DNA of 64,000 bases. Origin: Dyadobacter sp. CY343 (GTDB lineage Bacteria > Bacteroidota > Bacteroidia > Cytophagales > Spirosomataceae). Numbering within the stretch: the stretch's first letter is position 1; each line of letters begins with the position of its first letter. Below the pieces are notes generated by a model that made no database searches, was not told the origin of the DNA, and saw nothing but the letters and a program-made list of their open reading frames with translations. Shown one piece after another: positions 42,380 to 51,717 of the stretch. Position numbers and translations under genes: made by a program. The stretch spans positions 62,001 to 126,000 of the forward strand of contig NZ_JAJUXK010000010.1 in assembly GCF_021390335.1 (NCBI RefSeq). Reading direction: 5' to 3'.

Positions 42380-43504
42380 TTACGTTTCCCGGAAGGTAGT
42401 AATGGTCATGGTTTGGTTGTGCAGCTCACACAAGGAGTTACGGTTAAAAGGTGCCAGCTCTCCGTACGAATAAAATCCTGTCATCACCGGCGCTGAGAGT
42501 ACATTGGATACGCATTCGACCTCTTCTTCCACCATTTGCTTCAATACCAGCTTTCGGCCAACGCAACTCACCAGAATCGCAAAATCGGGTGCATTTTCGA
42601 GACCTTCGGACGCAGCGTGTGCAGCTTCTTCGGCGCCTGTAATGAGGCGGTCATTATTTGCTTTCATTAACTTCACAAAGGAGCCTTCAGGAATATCGCC
42701 GGCAAATGTAAGGCTCTTTTCTTCTTCGTTAATCCCCAGAATCGTTCTCACGACAGGCGCCCGGTCTTCACTATCCCGCATACTCAGCGGAAACAGTAGT
42801 CCCGACGCAGGAAGATCTTTGGCCTTATCACCTAAAAATGATTTATACAGGTCGAGTGCAGGCTGTGCGTCAATTTCATAAAGTATATTCCCTTTCGATT
42901 TAGTAACCAGCCGGTCCAGACCGAAACTATCCCAGCCGCCTCTTGATCCGAAACTGACAGATAAGCTTTCACTATAAAAACCAATTGCTGCAACGCTATG
43001 AGCGGCAATAGTCCCGTCGGGTTCCACAATTACTGTCTTGACAAATTGGGGTCCGTCACCCGCAAGCCCGCCAGTCAATGCCACTTCTGAAGGTAAATTC
43101 TCCGCCATTCCTTTCACCAGGTCGGTACCATTCACTTTTAAACCATCTGATAATACAAAAACGTGCCTAAGGTTTTCCCTGGGCAAGCGCGATACCAGCT
43201 GTTTTCCGGCTTCCATGCTGGCGAACTGAACATGGTCTAATTTCACCAGCGAGCTTTTAATAGCTGTTTTATAAAATTTAAGGGCTGTTATAACGATGGA
43301 ATTGTCTTTTACAGAGACGTTTGCGATTTCACCCGCAGTAGAGCAACCAGAAAAAATCGCGCCGGGATATTCGGCAGTCAGCTTTTGTGTGAGATTACTT
43401 GTTTCGAGCAGTTCGCGGTTGCCAAAAACAAAGAATAACTGAGGTGTGAAACTGAATGAAAGAGAGGAGGAAATATCATTATAAACAACCTGTTCAATTT
43501 GCAT
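42380..43504 (-). CDS. FIST-domain sensory protein (FIST N and C)
   Basis: The 374-residue protein has FIST_N (FFVFGNRELLE, FSGCSTAGEI, FVLSDGLKVNGTDLVKGM, GGLAGDG) and FIST_C (about 210-370, ending VMTGFYSYGELAP). FIST domains are thought to bind small ligands such as amino acids. It has no signal peptide or membrane helix. It opens a four-gene signalling operon. Confidence 0.92.
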   Translation of the reverse strand: MQIEQVVYNDISSSLSFSFTPQLFFVFGNRELLETSNLTQKLTAEYPGAIFSGCSTAGEIANVSVKDNSIVITALKFYKTAIKSSLVKLDHVQFASMEAGKQLVSRLPRENLRHVFVLSDGLKVNGTDLVKGMAENLPSEVALTGGLAGDGPQFVKTVIVEPDGTIAAHSVAAIGFYSESLSVSFGSRGGWDSFGLDRLVTKSKGNILYEIDAQPALDLYKSFLGDKAKDLPASGLLFPLSMRDSEDRAPVVRTILGINEEEKSLTFAGDIPEGSFVKLMKANNDRLITGAEEAAHAASEGLENAPDFAILVSCVGRKLVLKQMVEEEVECVSNVLSAPVMTGFYSYGELAPFNRNSLCELHNQTMTITTFRET

Positions 43505-43612
43505 GAGGTGGATTTCTGATCGGGCTTATAAGTCGGATTAACAATTTACAGAAAAGTTTTGATACTCGAATTAATATTAGCCTTATCCCCGTGAAACTCC
43601 GGCAATTACAGT

Positions 43613-44959
43613 TCAGGTAATGGAAGGAAACGATATCCCTTTGATCTTCCGAAAAAGTTCGACTGCGTACAAATCCGTCATTCCGGAAACGAAATCGAGC
43701 ACAGTCTGGATCTTCGAATAGGGATCGGTTCGGGAGGTGATGAATTGCTTGGGAATCAGCTCTACCAGTTTTTTAGTGTAATGTGAATTGTTGTTCAGAT
43801 AAGCGGGTACAAATTCTTCTAGCAATCCTCCAATTACTTTGTAACCAGCGACTTCGATCTGTACCACGGACGAATAGTTGTAAATTTTACTAACAGAAAT
43901 GCGCCCGATCTCCTTCATCGCTGAGCGGTACGGTTCCTCAATCCCGTCGATCAGGCTTCGATTGAAATTGCCGTCGAGGATTGTCTGCTGCTCATTGTAA
44001 AATAATTCGGAGCATTCGCGGATGAGCGTACTGATCGACTTAGCTCTTAAAAGACTGATTTTCGCATCATCATCGTCTATTTCCTGCAACCGGGCGGGCA
44101 TTTTTGGATCGTTGCAGAGTTGCAGGAGCAGCGTTTCCACTTCCTGGTAAGAGAGGATTTTCAACCGATGCGCATCTTCAAGGTCAATCACATTATAGCA
44201 AATATCATCGGCCGCTTCAACGAGGTAAACGAGCGGGTGGCGCCGGTACACGAGTGGCGAATCGGATTCTTTTTGTAATTCTAATTCATCCGCAATCTTT
44301 TGAAATCCAGCTTGTTCAGACTGGAAGAAGCCGTATTTTTTTGTGTAGATGTTCGCCTTATTATGTCCGGCAATTGCCTCGCACGGATACTTGGCGATCG
44401 CAGCCAGCGTGGAATAGGTGAGCGCGAAACTTCCGTAACCCTTACCTGCATACGGATGTGTCAGGATCCGGAACGCATTTGCGTTTCCCTCAAAATGAGT
44501 AAGATCAGCCCACTGCGCCGCGGTTACCTGCGACTCGTATTTTTGTCCGTCGTTATCTGTAAAATAATGGGAGATCGCCGCCTCGCCGGAGTGCCCGAAT
44601 GCCGGGTTACCGAGATCGTGCGCCAGACAAGCAGCGGAAACGATATTCCCGATTTCACTTATCAGAGGCAATTTGATATCTATATCCTGATCGTCGGCGC
44701 GGAGTTTATTGTAAAATATCCTTCCTAAAGATTTACCGACACTTGCGACTTCGAGGCTGTGCGTGAGCCGGTTATGGACAAAAACACTTCCTGGCAGCGG
44801 GAATACCTGCGTTTTATTTTGAAGTCTGCGGAATGGAGAGGAAAAAATGAGGCGGTCGTAATCGCGCTGGAATTCCGATCTGGCCTCAGCAGGATCTGCA
44901 TTGTATTTGTCTTCGCTTCCCCAGCGTTTGGCCGAGAGCAATTTTTCCCAATTCATCAT
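43613..44959 (-). CDS. dgt: Deoxyguanosinetriphosphate triphosphohydrolase (dGTPase)
   Basis: A 448-residue HD-domain enzyme with RRLQNKTQVFPL, RLTHSLEVASVGKSLG (first His), ACLAHDLGNPAFGHSGE (His-Asp) and YLVEAADDICYNVIDLEDA (last Asp). It removes triphosphate from dGTP and related dNTPs. The start is one of two adjacent ATG codons (44959 or 44956). It is a single gene, divergent from the DUF3500 gene. Confidence 0.93.
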   Translation of the reverse strand: MMNWEKLLSAKRWGSEDKYNADPAEARSEFQRDYDRLIFSSPFRRLQNKTQVFPLPGSVFVHNRLTHSLEVASVGKSLGRIFYNKLRADDQDIDIKLPLISEIGNIVSAACLAHDLGNPAFGHSGEAAISHYFTDNDGQKYESQVTAAQWADLTHFEGNANAFRILTHPYAGKGYGSFALTYSTLAAIAKYPCEAIAGHNKANIYTKKYGFFQSEQAGFQKIADELELQKESDSPLVYRRHPLVYLVEAADDICYNVIDLEDAHRLKILSYQEVETLLLQLCNDPKMPARLQEIDDDDAKISLLRAKSISTLIRECSELFYNEQQTILDGNFNRSLIDGIEEPYRSAMKEIGRISVSKIYNYSSVVQIEVAGYKVIGGLLEEFVPAYLNNNSHYTKKLVELIPKQFITSRTDPYSKIQTVLDFVSGMTDLYAVELFRKIKGISFPSIT

Positions 44960-45075
44960 TTGCTGTCTTTAAATGGCAAATCTAATCGGTTTCGCCTCGC
45001 ATTGGTAGTTTCCTGCCGGCTAATCCTTTTCATTTTCGGGGAAATACTCAAATCAAATCTCAAAAGTGACTGCTT

Positions 45076-46146
45076 ATGAAAAGGATAGGGTTCAAGGCTG
45101 GTCTGTGTATATTGTTTTTCGTCGCAGGAATTGCGGCTTCCAATGCAGATAATCCCGCTTCGCGGCTGGGCAAGGATGAAAAGCTCGCCAAAGAAATGGC
45201 GCTCGCCGTAAATGCATTCATCAAACTGCTGGATGCCAGCCAGCAGAAAGACGCGATATTGCCCTATTCCGATCCAATGCGGTTTGACTGGAATTTTACA
45301 CCCCGCGACAGAAAAGGGATTTCTCTGAAACAAATGGATGCAGCGCAACGAAAAGCCGCAATGGCGCTGATCAAGGTGGTTTTAAGCCAGGAAGGATATA
45401 GTAAAGCCGAGCAGATCATCGACCTGGAAAATGTATTGCGGGTAGTAGAAACTCGCCCCGCCAACGATACCTACCGCGACCCTGAAAATTATGCGTTTCT
45501 CATATTCGGCAAGCCTGGCAACGATCCCTGGGGCTGGCGTGTGGAAGGCCACCACATGTCCCTCCATTTTTCATCGATCAATAACCACATTACCTATACG
45601 CCCAGCTTCATGGGCAGCAATCCGGGGAAAGTGCTCGCCGACGTACCTCAAAAAGGGAAAGTAATCCTGAAAGCCGAGCAGGAAACAGCATTCAAGTTTC
45701 TGAACAGCCTTGACAAATCTCAACAGGAAAAAGCTAGTCTGGGCGCAAAGGCACCGAACGAAATATTCACTTCAAACACCCGCAAAGCGTCTCTCGAAAA
45801 AATGGAAGGAATACCAATGCGGGATTTGAATGCTGCGCAGCAGGCGATTTTCAAGGACCTGATCATGGCTTATCTGCAACGCTATCACGTCACACTCAAA
45901 AGCCAGCAGTGGGCTGAACTTGAAAAGGCCGGCCTGGAAAATATCCACTTCGCATGGATGGGCGACCGCGAGCCGCTGATCGGTCCGGGCCACGGCCACT
46001 ACTACCGCATCCACGCCCCTACGTTCCTGATCGAATTCGACAACACCCAAAACGGCGGCAACCACATTCATACAGTAGTAAGGGACCTGACGAATGATTT
46101 CGGGGAAGATATGTTGCGTGCGCATTATGAAAAGGGGCACCGGTGA
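45076..46146 (+). CDS. Exported DUF3500 protein
   Basis: A signal peptide (about 1-24) precedes a 330-residue domain with DUF3500 traits: WGWRVEGHHMSLHFSS, PSFMGSNP, GPGHGHYYRIHAPTFLIEFDN and NHIHTVVRDLTNDFGEDML. The many conserved His residues suggest a metal site. The reaction is unknown. It ends just before the duplicated C/G-rich repeat. Confidence 0.9.
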   Translation: MKRIGFKAGLCILFFVAGIAASNADNPASRLGKDEKLAKEMALAVNAFIKLLDASQQKDAILPYSDPMRFDWNFTPRDRKGISLKQMDAAQRKAAMALIKVVLSQEGYSKAEQIIDLENVLRVVETRPANDTYRDPENYAFLIFGKPGNDPWGWRVEGHHMSLHFSSINNHITYTPSFMGSNPGKVLADVPQKGKVILKAEQETAFKFLNSLDKSQQEKASLGAKAPNEIFTSNTRKASLEKMEGIPMRDLNAAQQAIFKDLIMAYLQRYHVTLKSQQWAELEKAGLENIHFAWMGDREPLIGPGHGHYYRIHAPTFLIEFDNTQNGGNHIHTVVRDLTNDFGEDMLRAHYEKGHR

Positions 46147-46150
46147 AGAG

Positions 46151-46354
46151 ACCCCTAAATCCTCTGTTGGGGACTTTTCCTATTTACCAAAGTTTGTATG
46201 GAAAATGCATTGCTCCCCTTCAGGGGCCGGGGGCACATGTACTCCCGCCCGATACCACCTCGCTTGTTACCCCTAAATCCCCTATTGGGGACTTGCGTTG
46301 GTGAGCAAGTGTAACGGGCTACCGCTTAACCCCTTCAGGGGCCGGGGGCAAATG
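46151..46354. repeat. Two copies of a C/G-rich intergenic repeat
   Basis: Copy 1 (46151-46239) and copy 2 (46269-46354) both start ACCCCTAAATCC, continue with TTGGGGACTT, and end CCCCTTCAGGGGCCGGGGGC. The middle 40 to 50 bases differ. Each half can fold by itself (CCCC to GGGG). They fill most of the 308-base gap (46147-46454) ahead of the DUF559 gene. No other element is seen in that gap. From memory, similar sequences are frequent in Bacteroidota. Confidence 0.8.
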
Positions 46355-46454
46355 CCCAACGGTCCCTACAAGTCACTAGTCCTTTTCCTCTAAATCAGGT
46401 ATTAATACAAACCAATAGAAAGCTCGACTTAGCAACAGCTTTCACACACACATT

Positions 46455-46817
46455 ATGATGCATTACGGAGCTTCGCCAATTTTATTTGCGCGAGCGAGGA
46501 TACTTCGCAACAGCGAAACGAGAGCTGAAAAATTACTCTGGGAAAGATTATCTAATAAGCAACTGGGCGTTAAATTTCGAAGGCAGCACCCATTCCACCT
46601 GTATATTGTAGATTTTTATTGCCACGAAGCGAAACTTGTGATCGAAGTGGACGGAAGCATTCATTTGCTGGATGAGAACGTCGAATATGACCGGTTGAGA
46701 TCTGAGCTGATCAACGATTTTGATGTTCAGGTGATTCGGTTTTCGAATGAAGATATATATTTCCGGATTGATGAAGTCATTTCCACAATCCAGGAAATTG
46801 TCGCCGGGAGTCAGTAA
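46455..46817 (+). CDS. DUF559 endonuclease-like protein
   Basis: A 120-residue protein of the VSR/PD-(D/E)XK-like DUF559 family. It has an N-terminal ARILRNSETRAEKLLWERL helix, GVKFRRQHPF, then the catalytic-type YIVDFYCHEAKLVIEVDGS (Asp and Glu-x-Asp) and the end VQVIRFSNEDI. Its length is normal and the motifs are intact. The physiological role is unknown. The position directly behind a duplicated repeat is notable. The pseudouridine synthase follows after 8 bases. Confidence 0.9.
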   Translation: MMHYGASPILFARARILRNSETRAEKLLWERLSNKQLGVKFRRQHPFHLYIVDFYCHEAKLVIEVDGSIHLLDENVEYDRLRSELINDFDVQVIRFSNEDIYFRIDEVISTIQEIVAGSQ

Positions 46818-46825
46818 ATTCGCAA

Positions 46826-47437
46826 ATGCCCCAGCCGAGTCACCGCTACTTCATTATCAATAAGCCTCCTAATATGGTTTCCCAGTTCGTCAGCACGGAC
46901 GAGGTGGGGTTACTGGGGGATCTGGATTTTGAGTTTCCGGACGGTACGCATGCAATAGGCAGACTGGATAGCCATTCCGAAGGTTTGCTGATTTTAACCA
47001 CCAATAAAAAGGTTACTAATCTCCTTTTCATGGGTGAAGTCCCGCATAAGCGCACCTATTGGGTCAATGTGGGACATCATGTGAGCGAGCAGACTTTGCA
47101 GTTGCTCCGCACCGGCATCGGAATAAGGGTCAAAGGCGGAGTGGAGTATATTACCAATCCCTGTGAGGTAGAGATTATCCCCAGACCTGCTATTTTAACC
47201 AAACACAAAAATGAAACCTACGAAAACATCCCCAATACCTGGCTGGAAATGACCCTGACAGAAGGAAAATTTCACCAGATTCGCAAAATGGTACGCGTAG
47301 CCGGGCACCGGTGCAAGCGGCTGGTCCGCGTTAGTATCGAGGCGCTGGAACTCGGCGACCTGCCGCCGGGTGGGGTCAGGGAAATAGACGAAACGGAATT
47401 TTTCAGGTTATTAAAAATAAAAAACTGGCAATCATGA
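46826..47437 (+). CDS. rRNA pseudouridine synthase, RluE/RsuA family
   Basis: A 203-residue catalytic domain without an N-terminal S4 domain, as in RluE. The family motif GRLDSHSEGLLILT contains the catalytic Asp, and KFHQIRKMVRVAGHRCKRLVRV is the typical C-terminal motif. It isomerises a uridine in rRNA, in RluE at 23S position 2457; the exact target here is assumed. The stop overlaps the yccF start as ATGA. Confidence 0.9.
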   Translation: MPQPSHRYFIINKPPNMVSQFVSTDEVGLLGDLDFEFPDGTHAIGRLDSHSEGLLILTTNKKVTNLLFMGEVPHKRTYWVNVGHHVSEQTLQLLRTGIGIRVKGGVEYITNPCEVEIIPRPAILTKHKNETYENIPNTWLEMTLTEGKFHQIRKMVRVAGHRCKRLVRVSIEALELGDLPPGGVREIDETEFFRLLKIKNWQS

Positions 47438-47802
47438 ATCTCATTGGGAATATTATCTGGCTCGTCTTTGGCGGTTTTCTGGTTTTCCTCGAATATATGG
47501 TTGCGGGCTTAATACTCTGCATTACAATCATTGGAATTCCATTTGGCATCCAGTGTTTCAAGATCGGTATGCTCGCGCTTTTCCCATTCGGGCAGCAAGT
47601 GCGCGATGTTCTAGGCAATACAGGCTGCTTGTCCACTGTTTTCAATGTGATCTGGCTCGTGATCGGCGGGATATGGATCGCGCTCACCCACCTGGTCTTT
47701 GGAATAATTCTTGCCATTACCATTATCGGACTTCCTTTCGCAAAACAGCATTTCAAACTAATGACGCTGTCTTTGACCCCTTTCGGGAAGGAGATTTATT
47801 AA
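47434..47802 (+). CDS. YccF-domain membrane protein
   Basis: A 122-residue protein made of two copies of the YccF unit: NIIWLVFGGFLVFLEYMVAG with IGIPFGIQCFKIG, and NVIWLVIGGIWIALTHLVFG with IGLPFAKQHFKL. It has about four membrane segments. The function is unknown. It is translationally coupled to the RluE-like gene. Confidence 0.9.
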   Translation: MNLIGNIIWLVFGGFLVFLEYMVAGLILCITIIGIPFGIQCFKIGMLALFPFGQQVRDVLGNTGCLSTVFNVIWLVIGGIWIALTHLVFGIILAITIIGLPFAKQHFKLMTLSLTPFGKEIY

Positions 47803-47822
47803 TCCGAACCAAATTAACAGGC

Positions 47823-48812
47823 ATGAAAGCAGCCGTTATCACACAATCCGGCGCACCGGAAGTATTGCAGATCCGCGAGCGCGAAGTGCCGAAACCCAAA
47901 GCAACCGAGGTATTAATCAAAGTTTACGCCGCGGGTGTAAACCGGCCTGACGTCATGCAGCGGCAGGGCAAATATCCCCCACCAGCAGGCGCTTCGGAAG
48001 ATATTCCCGGACTGGAAGTAGCTGGTGAAATTGTGGAAACGGGCAGTGAAGTAACTGGCTGGAAGCCGGGCGACAAAGTTTGCGCATTGCTTTCCGGCGG
48101 CGGTTATGCCGAATATGCGGTCGCTCAGGCGGGGCATTGTCTTCCGGTACCTTCTAATTATACCTACGCACAGGCTGCATCTTTGCCCGAGACTGTTTTT
48201 ACAGTCTGGCATAATGTATTCCAGCGCGGGCAACTCAAAGCGGGTGAAAATTTCCTTGTGCACGGTGGCAGCAGCGGAATCGGTATCACTGCGATTCAGC
48301 TTGCAAAAGCAATGGGGGCAGGGAAGGTTTTTGCCACAGCCGGTACTGCGGAGAAATGCGAAGCCTGTATTGCACTGGGAGCTGATATTTGCATTAACTA
48401 TAAAGAAATGGATTTCGAAAGTGTCCTGAAAGACGAAGGTGTCGATGTGATCCTCGATATGGTCGGCGGTGATTATATTCCCAAGAATATCCGCCTGCTG
48501 AATACCGATGGTCGCCTGGTTTTTATCAATACAATGAGGGGTAGTAAGGTAAAATCAGAGGAAGATCAGGTAGATTTTGGGCTGATCATGCGAAAGCGGC
48601 TGACCGTCACAGGCAGTACTTTACGGAATCGGGAGGTTGAATTTAAAACAAAGCTTACTCAAGAAATCCGCGAACAGGTTTGGCCGGTGCTGGAAAAGGG
48701 CTTGTTCAAACCGGTGCTATTCAAAGAATTTCTATTAAATGAGGCTGCATTGGCGCACGCATTAATGGAAAGCAGCGAGCATATCGGGAAGATTATTCTA
48801 GTCAATAACTGA
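47823..48812 (+). CDS. NAD(P)H quinone oxidoreductase, zeta-crystallin/PIG3 type
   Basis: A 329-residue zinc-free MDR enzyme. It starts MKAAVITQSGAPEVLQI and has NRPDVMQRQGKYPPP near residue 40, a nucleotide-binding VHGGSSGIGITAIQLAKAMG, and VDVILDMVGGDY. The family reduces quinones with NADPH. The open frame begins further left inside yccF in another frame; the ATG at 47823 is the family start. It lies 20 bases behind yccF. Confidence 0.92.
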   Translation: MKAAVITQSGAPEVLQIREREVPKPKATEVLIKVYAAGVNRPDVMQRQGKYPPPAGASEDIPGLEVAGEIVETGSEVTGWKPGDKVCALLSGGGYAEYAVAQAGHCLPVPSNYTYAQAASLPETVFTVWHNVFQRGQLKAGENFLVHGGSSGIGITAIQLAKAMGAGKVFATAGTAEKCEACIALGADICINYKEMDFESVLKDEGVDVILDMVGGDYIPKNIRLLNTDGRLVFINTMRGSKVKSEEDQVDFGLIMRKRLTVTGSTLRNREVEFKTKLTQEIREQVWPVLEKGLFKPVLFKEFLLNEAALAHALMESSEHIGKIILVNN

Positions 48813-48818
48813 GATTCG

Positions 48819-49586
48819 TTATCTGTCCCGCGTTGCTAATTTTTTGTTTAAAATCGCAGAAATTTCGTCAGCTTGCTCAAATACCGTTAAATGCCCGCCG
48901 CCTGCAATCACTGTATCCGGTGTTACCAGATTTACCGGGATCAGCCGGTCACTATCGCCGTGAATATGATAAAGATTTTCAGCCCGCTGCTTTTTCTCCC
49001 AACTTCCTGTTCGCACGAGTGCCCATTTTAGAAATTTAGTGTCGGTATCGTGCAAAATAGCCTTCAAAAGTGATTTTGACTCCGGTGTATTTGCTCCAAA
49101 ATACTTGTATGTAGTTTTATTGGCTGATTTCAAGACTGGCCCGGCAAATGGGGATGCCAGTAAAAACCGGGTTAATCCGCGATAAAATCCTGAAACCGGA
49201 ATGCCGGTAGAAGTGCTCGAAATGATGATAATCTGCTCTGGCTTTGCAATTTCCGAGATCTCCGACGCGATCATCCCTCCAAAAGAAACCCCAACCAGCT
49301 GAAACGGTTTCGTGGTATCGATCTGCGAGATAATCCTGCCAGCATAATGTGCCAGCGTTTCTTTTTTTAAAGGCTTAACCCACTCAATATGGTGCACGGA
49401 AATGTCATCGTCAAGTTTCAGATTACTGAAAACACGCTTGTCGGCGCCGAGGCCGCTGAGGAAGTAGACATTCATTTTAGAAGAATCAACAGGAACGGAG
49501 GGTTTTTCCCGGGCAAATGCATATTGACCCGAAAAAAGCGAGAAAAACGTTAAAACAAAAAGCGCAGTCCGTTTGTAAGAAAGCAT
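48819..49586 (-). CDS. Exported alpha/beta hydrolase
   Basis: A signal peptide (cleavage near AFA-R) is followed by a 230-residue alpha/beta-hydrolase fold. The nucleophile elbow GVSFGG has the Ser, Asp is in HGDSDRLIP, and His is in GGGHLTVFE, so the triad is complete. It is a periplasmic esterase of unknown substrate. It lies 52 bases behind the TonB-dependent receptor gene on the same strand and may serve the compound that the receptor imports. Confidence 0.85.
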   Translation of the reverse strand: MLSYKRTALFVLTFFSLFSGQYAFAREKPSVPVDSSKMNVYFLSGLGADKRVFSNLKLDDDISVHHIEWVKPLKKETLAHYAGRIISQIDTTKPFQLVGVSFGGMIASEISEIAKPEQIIIISSTSTGIPVSGFYRGLTRFLLASPFAGPVLKSANKTTYKYFGANTPESKSLLKAILHDTDTKFLKWALVRTGSWEKKQRAENLYHIHGDSDRLIPVNLVTPDTVIAGGGHLTVFEQADEISAILNKKLATRDR

Positions 49587-49638
49587 AATTTTAAAAAGTA
49601 GCTTCTCAATATACGAACTGCGCCCAATTAACGATTCC

Positions 49639-51585
49639 CTACTTCGCGAGATTAAATCTGATTCCGCCCAGCAACCAGCGACCCGGCATTTTCGAGCCTA
49701 GCAAATCACTGTATTCTTTGTCAAATGTATTATCAGCCTGCACATAAACGGCGAGCATTTTACCGAGAATCGCATATTCAGCTCTCGCATTCAGCACAAA
49801 ATAGCTTTTCGTGATTGCAGCCTCAATCGCCGCCGCTTCCCGCGCCGCTCTTTGTTTGTATAAACCATTCAGGCTGAGGGAGAAATTATTAACCTGATAA
49901 ATAGCAGAAAAATTGGTGAGGAATTTGGCGTGGGACGACACATAAAACGAGGGTACCTGGTTACTGTTTTTACTATCAAGCCACGTGAATCCGGCATTGA
50001 AAAGCAGCTTCTGGTTAGTACTGATCGTATTTGCAGACTGGATATCCAACTCAAATCCGGTGGTATTGACCTCGGCAATATTCAGCGCCAGACCAAAATT
50101 TCCGGTCGGCGAAAGGTTATCCTTTCTCGGCATTTGCGCATAAGGCGTGGTCACGTAATCGATCAGATCGTTTTGTAATCTTTGGAAAAATGTAGCTGAG
50201 AATTTGAACTGAGAGGCATTATTTGCAGTCAGAAACCAGTCTGCGCCAGCTTCGTAACTGAACGACCGCTCGGCTTTCAGATCAGGGTTACCTACGTTTC
50301 CGCCTGCGACGAGGGTTTTATTATAGTTGTTAAAACGTTCGGTAAAATCTGCGTCGCGGATCGTTTTGCCCGCACTTCCGCGAAGCTGCCAGCTGTCTTT
50401 TTTGTAGGATAATGTAATTTGAGGAACTGCTTCCGTACCGATACTTTGCCGCCAGTCAATTCGAATAGAAAGAGTTACTGTAAAATTTTCGCCAAAACGC
50501 TGAACAAGCGAAACGAAAGGAGCCAGCTGGTGAAGTGAATGATCGCCGCGGTCGTTGGAAGCGATATTTTTGTTCTGATAATTCAAACCGGCGATCAGAC
50601 TGGTGGCTGGCGTAAATTCCTGCTGCAAAGTCGCCAATCCCTGCCAAAGCTGTGATTTGCTGTTATTGGCTATTGAATGCGGATTAAACAGATAAGTATC
50701 TTCCACAAATTTGTAGCCTGCATCGAAGGAAAATGCAGTTTTGTTCTTTTTATAACCCACCCGAAGCTGGTTCCACGACGATCTGACTTTTTCGCTTGCG
50801 GTATCTGATTTTAATACGGTGTAAAAATTCTGCGCAGCAAAATCACGGTGATCGTACGAACTGCGCACTGCCACATTCCACGCATCCGAGAGCTGGTAAT
50901 TCAGGGAAAGCGACGCGGTATTATTGTGAAAATAGCCTTTAATACCCCGCTGCTGCACGCCGGTGGCATTATTAGTAAGCAACCCGCCAGATATTGCTAA
51001 TCTGCTTTTTTGATAAAACCCCCCAACATTCGCATTCAAAAGTCCATATTGACCGGCTGAAACGCCTGCGCTGATATTCGTTTTTGAAGAAGCACTTTCA
51101 GCTTGTTCACCATTTAACCGGGCTGCGAAGGTTTTGGAAATCACGTGAATCACCCCGCCCACGGCATCTGAACCATAAATCGCCGAAGAGGCACCTTTTA
51201 AGACCTCGATCCGCTCAATTTCAGCTGGGGAAATGGGGATGTAACTATTAAAATGTCCGGTATTAGGATCGTTTAAGCGAATTCCGTCCAGGATCACCAG
51301 CACTTGTTGAAAAGTACCGCCGCGCAGCACAATATCACTCTGCGAGCCCATCGGTCCACGCGCCTGAATCTCCACGCCCGGTACATACCTGAGCAGATCG
51401 TCGATACTATGCACCGGAAGGTTTTGAAAATTCTCCCCCTTGATCACCGCAATATTCCGCCCAGTCTCCGAAGCCCGCTTTTCAACAATAGAAGAAGTAA
51501 CAGTCACCGGATCCAAAGAAATGTCCTGCGCGAATAAAGAAGTTGAGAGCAACGTGAGGGCGCAGATTGTAATAGAGATTTTCAT
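49639..51585 (-). CDS. TonB-dependent outer membrane receptor (BtuB-like size)
   Basis: The 648-residue protein has a signal peptide (cleavage near LFAQ-D), then a TonB-box-like PVTVTSS, a plug domain (RNIAVIKGENFQNLPVHSIDDLL to DAVGGVIHVISK) and a 22-strand barrel ending in GRWLLGGIRFNLAK. No SusD-like partner and no N-terminal regulatory domain are present, which points to a small-ligand importer (siderophore, cobalamin or similar). The start at 51585 is chosen for the signal peptide. No cobalamin riboswitch fits in the 147-base upstream gap. Confidence 0.9.
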   Translation of the reverse strand: MKISITICALTLLSTSLFAQDISLDPVTVTSSIVEKRASETGRNIAVIKGENFQNLPVHSIDDLLRYVPGVEIQARGPMGSQSDIVLRGGTFQQVLVILDGIRLNDPNTGHFNSYIPISPAEIERIEVLKGASSAIYGSDAVGGVIHVISKTFAARLNGEQAESASSKTNISAGVSAGQYGLLNANVGGFYQKSRLAISGGLLTNNATGVQQRGIKGYFHNNTASLSLNYQLSDAWNVAVRSSYDHRDFAAQNFYTVLKSDTASEKVRSSWNQLRVGYKKNKTAFSFDAGYKFVEDTYLFNPHSIANNSKSQLWQGLATLQQEFTPATSLIAGLNYQNKNIASNDRGDHSLHQLAPFVSLVQRFGENFTVTLSIRIDWRQSIGTEAVPQITLSYKKDSWQLRGSAGKTIRDADFTERFNNYNKTLVAGGNVGNPDLKAERSFSYEAGADWFLTANNASQFKFSATFFQRLQNDLIDYVTTPYAQMPRKDNLSPTGNFGLALNIAEVNTTGFELDIQSANTISTNQKLLFNAGFTWLDSKNSNQVPSFYVSSHAKFLTNFSAIYQVNNFSLSLNGLYKQRAAREAAAIEAAITKSYFVLNARAEYAILGKMLAVYVQADNTFDKEYSDLLGSKMPGRWLLGGIRFNLAK

Positions 51586-51594
51586 TTGTTTTTT

Positions 51595-51681
51595 GCTTTT
51601 AGCTATTGGCAATTAGCCGTTAGCTTTTTATTGAGTACATTTTTACGAAATCCAGTTTCACTAACAGCTAACAGCTAATCC
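51595..51681. repeat. 7-bp-phased inverted array upstream of the receptor gene
   Basis: Five 7-base units follow each other at 51595-51629: GCTTTTA, GCTATTG, GCAATTA, GCCGTTA, GCTTTTT. The inverse units CTAACAG, CTAACAG, CTAATCC lie at 51661-51681. Arms can pair over 13 bases with one mismatch. The array starts 9 bases upstream of the receptor start codon, so it would lie in its mRNA leader. Confidence 0.75.
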
Positions 51682-51717
51682 CTCCAAAACTACTACCTTG
51701 CCGGACCGTCTAAATGC

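Noticed and set aside
47553..47822. 90-codon N-terminal extension of the quinone oxidoreductase frame
   Set aside because: It runs through yccF in another frame and has no domain; the family start is the ATG at 47823.
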